DNA of 13,899 nt, taken from contig CAKOMC010000039.1 of NCBI GenBank assembly GCA_934096535.1, positions 1 to 13,899 on the forward strand. Direction: 5' to 3'. Below the pieces are notes generated by a model that saw only the letters and a list, made by a program, of their open reading frames with translations, was not told the DNA's origin and did no database searches. Source of the stretch: an uncultured Bacilli bacterium. GTDB lineage: Bacteria; Bacillota_I; Bacilli_A; RF39; UBA660. Shown here piece after piece: positions 1 to 6,919 of the stretch (positions within the stretch are counted from its first letter, which is position 1; every line of letters begins with the position of its first letter). Position numbers and translations under genes: made by a program.

Positions 1-343
1 CCAGTACAATATTCTCCCATAAAACTTCTTTTAGGTCAAGACTATTTTGGGGCTTTTTGCCCTTTTTTTCATCTTCTTCAGAGAAATCAGCTAGTATTTC
101 GTCTAAGTCGATGTTAAATGGATAATCGATTAAATCACCACTATAACCATCTACTAAAGTCATGTTGCCTTTTACATTGCCTACAAATATTACTTCTTTA
201 GTTAAACTATAGTAAATGCGACCACTTACCTTGATGTTATCTAGTTTTTTTATTGCACTAACTTGCAAATACTCTTCACCAAAAGATATGGTTGAATCTA
301 TAAGGATGCCTTGTTCAGTAATTTTATTTAAATCAAATTCCAT
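1..343 (-). CDS. yceD: YceD/DUF177 family protein, N-terminal part (runs off left edge)
   Basis: The first 114 codons of a leftward gene are present, starting at ATG 343 (MEFDLNKITEQGI...). The visible part has the family pattern: a short amphipathic start, a beta-rich middle with a VSGRIYYSL stretch and a GNMTLVDGYSGDLIDYP stretch, then an acidic run rich in D and E (LDEILADFSEEDE). DUF177 proteins are about 160-180 residues long and usually lie just upstream of rpmF (ribosomal protein L32). The family has been linked to 23S rRNA accumulation. The rest of the gene and any rpmF lie outside the window. The ATG is fixed by an in-frame TAG immediately upstream (349-347). It has no Shine-Dalgarno at normal distance; an AAGGAG lies 45 bases upstream, across a hairpin (see the leader entry). 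The divergent tmcAL neighbour supports the call, since ylbM and ylbN are adjacent in Bacillus. Confidence 0.8.
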   Translation of the reverse strand, partial: MEFDLNKITEQGILIDSTISFGEEYLQVSAIKKLDNIKVSGRIYYSLTKEVIFVGNVKGNMTLVDGYSGDLIDYPFNIDLDEILADFSEEDEKKGKKPQNSLDLKEVLWENIVL

Positions 344-352
344 AAACTATAT

Positions 353-393
353 AATCAATTAAATACGGTTAAATATTTAATTAATTTCTCCTT
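353..393 (-). promoter_or_regulatory. yceD 5' leader: distant Shine-Dalgarno plus bridging hairpin
   Basis: Read on the minus strand, AAGGAG (393-388) is followed by a stem of 13 pairs: bases 386-374 (AATTAATTAAATA) pair with 365-353 (TATTTAATTGATT). There is one U-G wobble and an 8-base loop (373-366). The nine innermost pairs are perfect. If the stem forms, the spacing from AAGGAG to ATG 343 drops from 44 to about 10 bases, which is workable for initiation. No other ribosome site lies near the ATG. The stem is pure A/T, so its stability is modest. Confidence 0.55.
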
Positions 394-403
394 CGTAGTT
401 AAG

Positions 404-432
404 ATTATATACTAAAAAGTTATTTTATGCAA
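404..432 (-). promoter_or_regulatory. Promoter for yceD
   Basis: The minus strand carries TTGCAT (432-427), a 17-base spacer and a perfect TATAAT (409-404). Transcription would start near 400-396, only a few bases before the AAGGAG of the yceD leader. Confidence 0.6.
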
Positions 433-440
433 GAGAATAC

Positions 441-469
441 TTGTGGTTTTTTATGCTTTAAGTTATACT
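441..469 (+). promoter_or_regulatory. Promoter for tmcAL
   Basis: TTGTGG (441-446), a 17-base spacer and TATACT (464-469) form a sigma-70/sigma-A type promoter about 50 bases before the tmcAL start. It is divergent from the yceD promoter, and the two -35 boxes are only 8 bases apart. Confidence 0.55.
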
Positions 470-518
470 CTTTATGAAATTAAAAAATGCATTTTAAATT
501 TTTAAAGTGAGGTAGAAA

Positions 519-1601
519 ATGAATATAATTGGTTTAATTGCAGAATATAATCCCCTACATAATGGTCATATTTATCAGATTAAAGAAATTAAAAAGATGT
601 ATCCTGATAGTTTGATTATTTTATGTTTGGGTAGTTATTTTACGGAACGCGGGGATATTGGTATTTTATCTAAAGAAGAAAAGATTAAAATAAGTCTAGA
701 ATATGGAATTGATTTAGTGGTAGAACTTCCTATTATGTATACAGTTCAAAGTGCGGATATTTTTGCCTATCAAAGTATCAAGATTTTAAACGCTCTGGGA
801 ATTGATACTTTAATTTTTGGGAGTGAAAGTAATAACTTAAATTTATTAAAAGAGTTAGCAAGTAAACAAGATAATATAAAATACCAAGAAAAAGTAAAAG
901 AATATTTGGATAAAGGGTGCAATTATCCCTCGGCTCTAGCAAAGGCTTTAGAAGTTAATTTTGAATTTAAAGCTAATGATTTACTAGGAATTTCTTACTT
1001 AAAAGCCATAAATAAGATTAATAAAAATATAGATGCGCAAACGATTAAAAGAACCAATGAGTATTTAGATACCCAAAGTACTGATGTTATTGTAAGTGCT
1101 AGTAATATCAGAAAGCGTTTCTTGGATAATGAAGATGTTAGTAAGTTTACGCCTTGTAGTAAAGTATTAATTAAACCCGATTATGATTTATATTTTAAAA
1201 TGCTAAAGTTAAAAATTATGACTACTAAAATTTTAGATAGTTATTTAGATGTTAGTGAAGGTATTGATAATTTATTGAAGAAAGTGATTATAGAAAGTCA
1301 TTCACTAGAGGAATTAATTTCAAAAATTAAAACTAAACGATATACTTATAATCGCTTAAATAGAATGTTTTTGCATATTGTTTTAGGAATTGAAAAAGAT
1401 TATAAAGATGAAAATTACTTAAGAGTTTTAGGGTTTAATAAAAATGGTCAAGAATATATAAAGACTAAAAAAATTAAAGAAAATTACAAAAATACAAATT
1501 GTTATAATTTAGAATTAAGGGGAAGTTGTCTTTATGATATGCTAACTAATCAAAACACTTATACATTCGAAATGAAAAATCAACCAATAATAAAGAGCTA
1601 G
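519..1601 (+). CDS. tmcAL: tRNA(Met) cytidine acetate ligase TmcAL (YlbM family)
   Basis: The protein has 360 residues. The N-terminus (MNIIGLIAEYNPLHNGH) carries the nucleotidyltransferase HxGH motif, with H14 and H17, as in the TmcAL/YlbM family. This is followed by a conserved region with ELP (residues 70-72) and FGSE, and by a VSASNIRKRF stretch near residues 191-200 typical of the family. Established role: TmcAL activates acetate with ATP and makes N4-acetylcytidine at wobble position 34 of elongator tRNA-Met, in the cytoplasm. Members are usually about 380-420 residues, so this one is slightly short at its C-terminus. The start is supported by GAGGT a few bases upstream and by the motif position. 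The gene is monocistronic, with its own promoter at 441-469 and a terminator at 1641-1678. Confidence 0.9.
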   Translation: MNIIGLIAEYNPLHNGHIYQIKEIKKMYPDSLIILCLGSYFTERGDIGILSKEEKIKISLEYGIDLVVELPIMYTVQSADIFAYQSIKILNALGIDTLIFGSESNNLNLLKELASKQDNIKYQEKVKEYLDKGCNYPSALAKALEVNFEFKANDLLGISYLKAINKINKNIDAQTIKRTNEYLDTQSTDVIVSASNIRKRFLDNEDVSKFTPCSKVLIKPDYDLYFKMLKLKIMTTKILDSYLDVSEGIDNLLKKVIIESHSLEELISKIKTKRYTYNRLNRMFLHIVLGIEKDYKDENYLRVLGFNKNGQEYIKTKKIKENYKNTNCYNLELRGSCLYDMLTNQNTYTFEMKNQPIIKS

Positions 1602-1640
1602 TAACAAGCGCTAATAATAATGAATAAGAAATATTTAAGC

Positions 1641-1678
1641 AAAAAAAAGATTTGTCTAATGTTTGGCAAATCTTTTTT
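1641..1678. terminator. Bidirectional intrinsic terminator
   Basis: A 12-bp inverted repeat (AAAAAAGATTTG at 1643-1654 with CAAATCTTTTTT at 1667-1678) has a 12-base loop. A T-run ends the right arm on the plus strand, and an A-run of eight gives a T-run on the minus strand. It lies between the convergent ends of tmcAL (stop 1601) and the GNAT gene (stop 1693), so it can end transcription from both sides. Confidence 0.8.
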
Positions 1679-1692
1679 ACATCGAAACATTT

Positions 1693-2124
1693 TTATATTT
1701 TTTTTACTAGAGTAATCATAAAATCATTAAATCCTAATTTATGATAAAGATGATGAGCTGTCTTATTAGTGGCATAAGTATTTATGTTGATATCTTTGAT
1801 TTTTAACTTTTCACATCTAGTAACAAATTCTTGTAGTAAAGCACTGGCTATACCACGGTTACGATACTCTTCTAACACATATAAATAATCAATAGAAGAC
1901 ATATCACTAACATAAGTGCCGTAAATAAAACCAACTAATTTTTCATTTTGGAAATATCCTAGTAACAATTGGTGATTTCTATCCTTTAAATAATTGCTAA
2001 AGCTAGGTTTAGTATTGTCATCTACATTAATTCGAGCATTATATGTACTATCAGAAATTCCTAGGAGTAAAAGCAAATTATCACAAGTCTTAGCATCTTT
2101 TTCATTATCAATATTCTTAATCAT
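1693..2124 (-). CDS. GNAT-family N-acetyltransferase
   Basis: The protein has 143 residues, a full-length single GNAT domain. Acetyl-CoA binding motif A is YRNRGIASALL (residues 87-97), matching the R/Q-x-x-G-x-G/A signature. Motif B is NKTAHHLYHKLGF (120-132). A beta-strand pair (KLVGFIYG, SSIDYLYV) precedes motif A as usual. The substrate cannot be told from sequence; small-molecule or protein N-acetylation are both possible. An AGGTGA ribosome site lies about 7 bases before the ATG. The gene begins 39 bases after leuS on the same strand with no terminator between, so it is probably the last gene of the T-box-controlled leuS operon. It ends at the shared terminator. Confidence 0.82.
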   Translation of the reverse strand: MIKNIDNEKDAKTCDNLLLLLGISDSTYNARINVDDNTKPSFSNYLKDRNHQLLLGYFQNEKLVGFIYGTYVSDMSSIDYLYVLEEYRNRGIASALLQEFVTRCEKLKIKDININTYATNKTAHHLYHKLGFNDFMITLVKKI

Positions 2125-2163
2125 AAAATCACCTACTCTACATTCTTACAAATCAACTTTTTA

Positions 2164-4578
2164 TTATTTAACAACAATATTAACAATTTTTCCTTTAATA
2201 GCAATTACTTTGACAATTTCTTTTCCTTCGGTAAATTTCTTGACATTCTCTTCAGATAAAGCTTTTTCTTTTAAAGTATCTTCGGCATCATTAATATTTA
2301 CTTTAATAGTAGCGCGTAACTTGCCGTTTACTTGAACACCGATTTCTTTTTCTTCATCAACGGTTTTAGCCTCATCATAAACTGGCCACTCCGACTCACA
2401 GATTGGTTTAAAGCCAATTTGTTCATTTAGTTCTTCCGTAATATGAGGAGCCATTGGGTTAAGTAATGTCAATAACAAATTATAATCCATAGGAGTAATT
2501 TCTTCTTGGGCATCATAAGCATTAGCTAAAATCATTAAGCTTGAAACCACCGTATTATAACCCATAGTTGTCATATCATTAGTAACTTTTTTTATGGTTT
2601 TATGTTGGATACTTTCTAGGTTCTTAGAGTATCCTTCTTCTTTATTTACTTTGTCTTTCAAACGAATAATTTTTTCAACAAAACGCTTGCAGCCTCTTAA
2701 AGAATCTGTTGACCAAGGGGCATCAGATTGATAATCGCCCATAAACATTTCATAAACTCTTAAGATATCGGCACCATATTCATTAACAATATCATCAGGA
2801 TTGATAACATTACCTTTAGACTTACTCATCTTTTGATTATCTGGTCCTAAAACCATACCGTGAGAAACACGAGTCCAAATCATTTCTTTATGAGGAACAA
2901 GACCGATATTATATAGGAATTGAACCCAGAATCTAGCATAAAGTAGGTGTCTAGCTGTATGTTCCATACCACCGTTATACCAGTCAACATGATTCCAATA
3001 TTTCATGGCCTCATAATCAGCAAAACATGAATCATTATGGGCATCCATAAATCTTAAGAAATACCAACTTGAGCCCGCCCAGTTAGGCATGGTATCCGTT
3101 TCTCTTTTGGCAGGACAACCACATTTTGGACATTGGCAGTTAACCCAATCGGTAATCTTAGCAAGCGGAGACTCACCGTTATCAGTTGGTTCATACTCGG
3201 CAACATCAGGAAGTAGCAAAGGTAACTGGTCTTCTGGAACTGGTTGCCAACCACATTTATCACAATAAATCATAGGAATTGGTTCGCCCCAGAATCTTTG
3301 ACGAGAGAAAATCCAATCACGCATTTTATAGTTATTAACCCTGCGGGCAATACCCTTTTCTTCTAAATACTTAGTAATAGCTTCTTTAGCGTCCATAACA
3401 GAAAGATCGTTAAATTTGTCACTGTTAATAAGTTTAGCTTCTTTATTTTCTAGATATTCTTCTTTAGCATAAGCACTTTTAGTTATATCACCGCCCGTGA
3501 TTACTTCGGTCATAGGAATATTATGAACTTGGGCATACTCAAAATTTCTTTGATCATGAGCGGGAACCGCCATAACAGCTCCGGTACCATAATCGCCTAG
3601 AACAAAATCACCTAAGAAGACAGGAACTTGTGCTCCAGTTACGGGATTTATAGCCTTAATGCCTTTAACTAGACAACCAGTCTTATCTTTATTAAGTTCA
3701 GTACGATCCATATTAGATTTTTTAGCTGTCTCTTCAATATAGGCCATAACTTCTTCTTTATTTTCTACACGAGGCATTAATTCTTTAATTAGTTTACCAT
3801 CGGGAGCAATAACAAAGAAAGTTATACCATAAATAGTTTCAATGCAGGTTGTAAAGATTTGAAATTTACCACCGCCGACAATATCAATATCGACTTCAAC
3901 TCCGGTTGATTTACCTATCCAGTTAATTTGACCTAATTTAACTTTAGGAGCAAAATTAGTATCATCTAAACCTTTAAGTAAGTCTTCGGCATAGCTGCTC
4001 ATTTTTAACATCCATTGGGATTTTTCTTTTTGAACAACAGGACTACCACATCTTTCGCAAACGCCACCTGCGGCATCTTCATTAGAAAGTACGGTCTTGC
4101 AATTTGGACACCAGTTTACTGGCACAGTTGCTTTATAAGCCATACCATGTTTATAAAATTGTAAGAATTGCCATTGTGTCCATTTGTAATACTCAGGATC
4201 CGTTGTTGAAAATTCTCTTGACCAGTCAAAACTAAAGCCTAAAGATTGCATTTGTTTTTTAAAATTGGTGATATTGGCCTTAACGGCATCTTTAGGATGA
4301 ATATGATTTTTGATCGCATATTGTTCGGCAGGGGCGCCAAAAGCATCCCACCCCATTGGAAACAAAACATTAAATCCTTGCATTCTTTTCATTCTTGATA
4401 AGGCATCCAAAGCCGTATAACTACGAACATGACCAACATGAAGACCTGCTCCAGATGGATAAGGAAACTCTACTAAAGCATAAAATGGTGTTTTACTACT
4501 ACCTGTTATTGCCTTAAAAGTTTCATGTTCTTCCCAATATTTTTGCCATTTTTTTTCAATTTTTGTATAATTACTCAT
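2164..4578 (-). CDS. leuS: Leucyl-tRNA synthetase
   Basis: The protein has 804 residues, normal for a bacterial LeuRS. It charges tRNA-Leu with leucine in the cytoplasm. Class Ia signatures are intact: HVGH at 47-50 (HIGH motif) inside YPSGAGLHVGHVRSYTALD, and KMSKS at 583-587. Zinc-type CxxC pairs occur in CPNC...CERC and in YCDKCGW...CPKCGC. The CP1 editing domain is present (DYGTGAVMAVPAHDQRN region), but its pocket is altered. The threonine-rich TTRPDT of most bacterial LeuRS reads TTCIET (residues 243-248). The Asp corresponding to E. coli D345 in the HDQRD motif is Asn345 here (codon AAT, 3546-3544); D342 is kept. Editing may therefore be weak or differently organised. The gene overlaps orf136 by 8 bases and lies downstream of a Leu T-box. 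Confidence 0.96.
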   Translation of the reverse strand: MSNYTKIEKKWQKYWEEHETFKAITGSSKTPFYALVEFPYPSGAGLHVGHVRSYTALDALSRMKRMQGFNVLFPMGWDAFGAPAEQYAIKNHIHPKDAVKANITNFKKQMQSLGFSFDWSREFSTTDPEYYKWTQWQFLQFYKHGMAYKATVPVNWCPNCKTVLSNEDAAGGVCERCGSPVVQKEKSQWMLKMSSYAEDLLKGLDDTNFAPKVKLGQINWIGKSTGVEVDIDIVGGGKFQIFTTCIETIYGITFFVIAPDGKLIKELMPRVENKEEVMAYIEETAKKSNMDRTELNKDKTGCLVKGIKAINPVTGAQVPVFLGDFVLGDYGTGAVMAVPAHDQRNFEYAQVHNIPMTEVITGGDITKSAYAKEEYLENKEAKLINSDKFNDLSVMDAKEAITKYLEEKGIARRVNNYKMRDWIFSRQRFWGEPIPMIYCDKCGWQPVPEDQLPLLLPDVAEYEPTDNGESPLAKITDWVNCQCPKCGCPAKRETDTMPNWAGSSWYFLRFMDAHNDSCFADYEAMKYWNHVDWYNGGMEHTARHLLYARFWVQFLYNIGLVPHKEMIWTRVSHGMVLGPDNQKMSKSKGNVINPDDIVNEYGADILRVYEMFMGDYQSDAPWSTDSLRGCKRFVEKIIRLKDKVNKEEGYSKNLESIQHKTIKKVTNDMTTMGYNTVVSSLMILANAYDAQEEITPMDYNLLLTLLNPMAPHITEELNEQIGFKPICESEWPVYDEAKTVDEEKEIGVQVNGKLRATIKVNINDAEDTLKEKALSEENVKKFTEGKEIVKVIAIKGKIVNIVVK

Positions 4579-4981
4579 TTTCTTTTCCCCATTTCTTATT
4601 TAAATGTCGTCCTACTATTTCAAAAATACTATAAATTAATGCAAAGAGGATAATAAATCCAATTGCTAATTGAAAGTACATTTTCAGCGGAATATTACTA
4701 ATTATTGTACAGGTCAAACTGATAACAAAAGCGTTACAAAAGCTTGTCCATTTTAGTAGCTCTTGATAATCAACTTTTTTCTCATCTAAGTTATAGCGAA
4801 TAACCATCAGTTTTCCTTCGTTAGTATACTTAAAAGGTCGTTGTTTTTTACCTTTATCAGTACTTTTATCTTTATTTTTTTCTTTAGGAACTTTAATTCG
4901 GCCTGCAATATAATAGCAAAAGATGTATACCATCAAGAAAACTATAATAAAGAAAATTAAATTATTAATTACCCAATTCAT
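4571..4981 (-). CDS. Hypothetical three-helix membrane protein (orf136)
   Basis: The protein has 136 residues and I do not recognise the family. It has three likely membrane helices: about 7-27 (NLIFFIIVFLMVYIFCYYIAG), 79-98 and 101-123. Between helices 1 and 2 is a highly basic, Lys-rich loop (residues 28-52, KVPKEKNKDK...KGKKQRP) and a short polar segment (NEGKLMVIRYNLDEKKVDYQELLKW). Positive charge in the first loop favours a cytoplasmic location for it and an outside N-terminus. An AGAGG ribosome site precedes ATG 4981. It is the first gene after the leucine T-box, and its last codons overlap the leuS start by 8 bases (ATGAGTAA), so the two are probably translationally coupled. A role tied to leucine supply or to LeuRS at the membrane is possible but is only context-based. 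Confidence 0.75.
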   Translation of the reverse strand: MNWVINNLIFFIIVFLMVYIFCYYIAGRIKVPKEKNKDKSTDKGKKQRPFKYTNEGKLMVIRYNLDEKKVDYQELLKWTSFCNAFVISLTCTIISNIPLKMYFQLAIGFIILFALIYSIFEIVGRHLNKKWGKENE

Positions 4982-5053
4982 ACTTTTTCCTCTTTCTAAC
5001 TATTAATTTATTAGTAATAATTTTTAATGATATATAGTTTTTATTAATATAAT

Positions 5054-5251
5054 AAAAACCACGCAAAACACCCAATAAGGGCGAATTTACGCGGTACCAC
5101 CTTAAAATTATACTCTTAATTGATATAGGAATTACCCATTTAAACTAATTTAAACAAGTTCATATAAATATTATGTTTATTTACACCAACCACAAACTCT
5201 CTTAAATAATATTTTTATATTACTACTTTTAAATCTCTTTTCTCGTTTACA
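5054..5251 (-). ncRNA. T-box riboswitch leader, leucine specifier
   Basis: This fills the gene-free stretch 4982-5317. Read leftward, the leader has a basal Stem I pairing TAAAC (5249-5245) with GTTTA (5155-5151). The GAGAAAAGAG and AGAGAG elements and the GGTTGGTG segment typical of Stem I are present. The specifier side reads GAA-CUU-G, with CUU at 5158-5156 encoding Leu. The antiterminator T-box AAGGTGGTACCGCG lies at 5103-5090. The competing terminator is CCGCG...GCCC (5094-5079), loop UUAUU, then GGG...GCGUGG, followed by five U residues (5058-5054). T-boxes of this class read through when uncharged tRNA binds, so leucine starvation should raise orf136-leuS-GNAT expression. The codon matches the aminoacyl-tRNA synthetase downstream, which supports the assignment. 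Confidence 0.92.
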
Positions 5252-5257
5252 AGTCAT

Positions 5258-5287
5258 ATTATATACTTAAACATTCTAATTAAGCAA
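5258..5287 (-). promoter_or_regulatory. Promoter of the T-box/leuS operon
   Basis: The minus strand has TTGCTT (5287-5282), an 18-base spacer and TATAAT (5263-5258). Transcription would start near 5251, giving a leader of about 200 bases to the terminator. It begins about 30 bases after the wall-hydrolase stop codon. Confidence 0.65.
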
Positions 5288-5317
5288 GTCCTTTTTAAGT
5301 CTTTTTATATAAATATA

Positions 5318-5890
5318 CTACATATTATAGAATTTATTAGTTTTGCCATCACCACGAAAGCTATTGCAACTAGTGGTTCTTTTTTCATCATCTAATAAAT
5401 TGTATATAGCTATTAGTTGGTCATCTGACATATAATCACCAATATTACCATTTTTAAAAGCTTGAATTATTTCTTTATAATTTTTATTTTCATAACCTGC
5501 ATATTGGTTTTTGGCAGAAATTACCGAAATTACATCATGACCGCCAAATCTTCCATCATCAACTCTATTTAAGACTGAGGAAACCACATTGGAAACATTT
5601 TCTACACAATTATTCTTAGATTTACCGCCACCCTCGGCGAATGCTAAGGCCACTACTTTTATGTAAGTGTCATAATCAGAAGCATAGGCGGTTTTTGTAA
5701 AACTTTTTTTATCTTTAATCGCCTTGGTAGTAGTATTTTCTTCATCTAAATCAAAGTCCATGATTTCTAAATTACTATCAGTTGCAATCTTATTATCTAT
5801 AGGTAAATTGCTATTTAAATGGTTATTGTTAAGATTTTGTTCCATATTATTGGTATTAATTTTAATTGTTTCTATTTTTTCATCATTCAT
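5318..5890 (-). CDS. SleB-like cell wall hydrolase domain protein
   Basis: The protein has 190 residues. Residues 1-70 are polar, Asn- and Asp-rich and probably disordered (repeated NNN, then DFDLDEENTTT). Residues 75-190 resemble the SleB/Hydrolase_2 fold: a helix with AEGGGKS, where Glu86 fits the family's catalytic Glu, then ENVSNVVSSVLNRVDDGRF (97-115; compare family VAxVVLNRV...RFP), then an INxKNQYAGY-type segment and a C-terminal FRGDGKTNKFYNM. Such enzymes cleave peptidoglycan glycan strands. Two cysteines (C95, C175) could pair if exported. No N-terminal signal peptide or membrane segment is visible, which is odd for a wall enzyme. The gene lies 67 bases after the DltD-like gene on the same strand, so it may be the operon tail or have its own promoter. 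The link to SleB is by motif only, and the actual substrate is unknown. Confidence 0.6.
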   Translation of the reverse strand: MNDEKIETIKINTNNMEQNLNNNHLNSNLPIDNKIATDSNLEIMDFDLDEENTTTKAIKDKKSFTKTAYASDYDTYIKVVALAFAEGGGKSKNNCVENVSNVVSSVLNRVDDGRFGGHDVISVISAKNQYAGYENKNYKEIIQAFKNGNIGDYMSDDQLIAIYNLLDDEKRTTSCNSFRGDGKTNKFYNM

Positions 5891-5913
5891 ATTATTTCAT
5901 TCTTTCCTATTAA

Positions 5914-5942
5914 AAATTAACATAATACTTATAATTTGGCAA
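5914..5942 (-). promoter_or_regulatory. Possible weak promoter for the wall hydrolase gene
   Basis: The minus strand has TTGCCA (5942-5937), a 17-base spacer and TAATTT (5919-5914) in the 67-base gap. The -10 match is only fair, in very AT-rich DNA. AGGAAAG lies about 11 bases before the ATG. Confidence 0.25.
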
Positions 5943-5957
5943 TAATTTTTTTAATTA

Positions 5958-6911
5958 TTAATCTTGATTAGCCTTCTTTACTTCATCTTGATAAGGTTTT
6001 AAGGCACTATCCCAAGAGGAATAATAATCATCACCACGATGGTCTTTTAATATATCTAATTTACTTAAATAATTTCCCAAGTAAGCACTAACTTTATAGG
6101 CACCATAGTAATTTAAATGATCACCCATATCTCTTGTATCTTTACTCCAATCAATCATTGCTTTATTATCAATATTTAAATCTAAATACTTAATTTTATT
6201 TTGTCTAGCATAATGTTTAATCCCATTATGACGACGATAATTCCAATTAACAGTACTAGGTGTACTAACTAATATAAAGGAAATATCATTTTCATCACAC
6301 TTCTTTTTAATTAAATCTAAATAATATTTATTTATTTTATCTATTTTTTCTGTTCCTTCAGTATATTCCATATAATTAGGATTAGTTGCAGGATTTATAT
6401 TTAAAGAAAAATCATAGCCTTTAAAAGTATCGGTATAATTATAAGCCATTTCCATCTTAAAATCTTGCATAGTCATTTGTTTCCAGCGATTATGATAATG
6501 AAATACAGGAATAAACTCTCCCATCCAAAAGCGAAAATTATAACTGATAGGTATTTTTCGATAAATGGCATCGGTTTCTAGAATTAGAACTTTTAGTTTT
6601 TGTTTAGTAAGAGTTTTTAGAAAATAGTTATAACTATCATATAAATATTGACCAGAGGTACCACTAACATACATAGTATAACCATAATCTTTATATATTT
6701 CTAAGGGACTAATAGCTGCAAAGGATTCACTATCACCAATTACTAAAGCATCAATAGAATTTTCTTTTTCAGCAAGAGGACCACTGGCATTATCAATATG
6801 TTTATCAGGACTAAGATTACCATTATTTTTAGGACTAACTATATAAGATGCTATCATAAGTAGCAAGAAAAGAATAAGGAAAAAAACGATGACTTTTAAA
6901 ATTTTTTTCAT
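5958..6911 (-). CDS. DltD-like membrane-anchored SGNH hydrolase-fold protein
   Basis: The protein has 317 residues. One N-terminal membrane anchor (about 5-25, KVIVFFLILFLLLMIASYIV) is followed by an extracytoplasmic domain. Block I is VIGDSES (57-63), with Ser61 as the likely nucleophile. A late block GDHLNYYGA (263-271) supplies His265, with Asp264 or Asp261 as partner, fitting the SGNH Ser-Asp-His pattern found in DltD and AlgX/AlgJ-type partners of MBOAT proteins. In dlt systems DltD works outside the membrane with DltB in the final acyl transfer to teichoic acid. It is somewhat shorter than Bacillus/Staphylococcus DltD (about 390), and overall similarity is to the clostridial SGNH partners rather than classical DltD. 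The start has an excellent AGGAGG, 5 bases upstream of the ATG. The gene begins 8 bases after the MBOAT stop. Confidence 0.75.
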   Translation of the reverse strand: MKKILKVIVFFLILFLLLMIASYIVSPKNNGNLSPDKHIDNASGPLAEKENSIDALVIGDSESFAAISPLEIYKDYGYTMYVSGTSGQYLYDSYNYFLKTLTKQKLKVLILETDAIYRKIPISYNFRFWMGEFIPVFHYHNRWKQMTMQDFKMEMAYNYTDTFKGYDFSLNINPATNPNYMEYTEGTEKIDKINKYYLDLIKKKCDENDISFILVSTPSTVNWNYRRHNGIKHYARQNKIKYLDLNIDNKAMIDWSKDTRDMGDHLNYYGAYKVSAYLGNYLSKLDILKDHRGDDYYSSWDSALKPYQDEVKKANQD

Positions 6912-6919
6912 GATACCTC

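Noticed and set aside
1994..2335. Rightward 113-residue open frame
   Set aside because: Antisense shadow across the GNAT and leuS genes, low-complexity Leu/Ser/Thr-rich, no ribosome site.
3054..3263. Leftward 69-residue open frame
   Set aside because: Another frame within leuS, which is certain at this place.
5281..5310. Near-direct repeat AAGTCCTTTTT / AAGTCTTTTTA
   Set aside because: Two short AT-rich copies in a promoter region; likely chance, with no mobile-element context.
5724..5945. Rightward 73-residue hydrophobic frame
   Set aside because: It looks like a membrane peptide only because it is antisense to the Asn/Asp-rich start of the hydrolase gene.
5941..5959. AATAATT/AATTATT inverted repeat after the DltD-like gene
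   Set aside because: Pure A/T, overlaps the stop codon and has no T-run after it, so not credible as a terminator.
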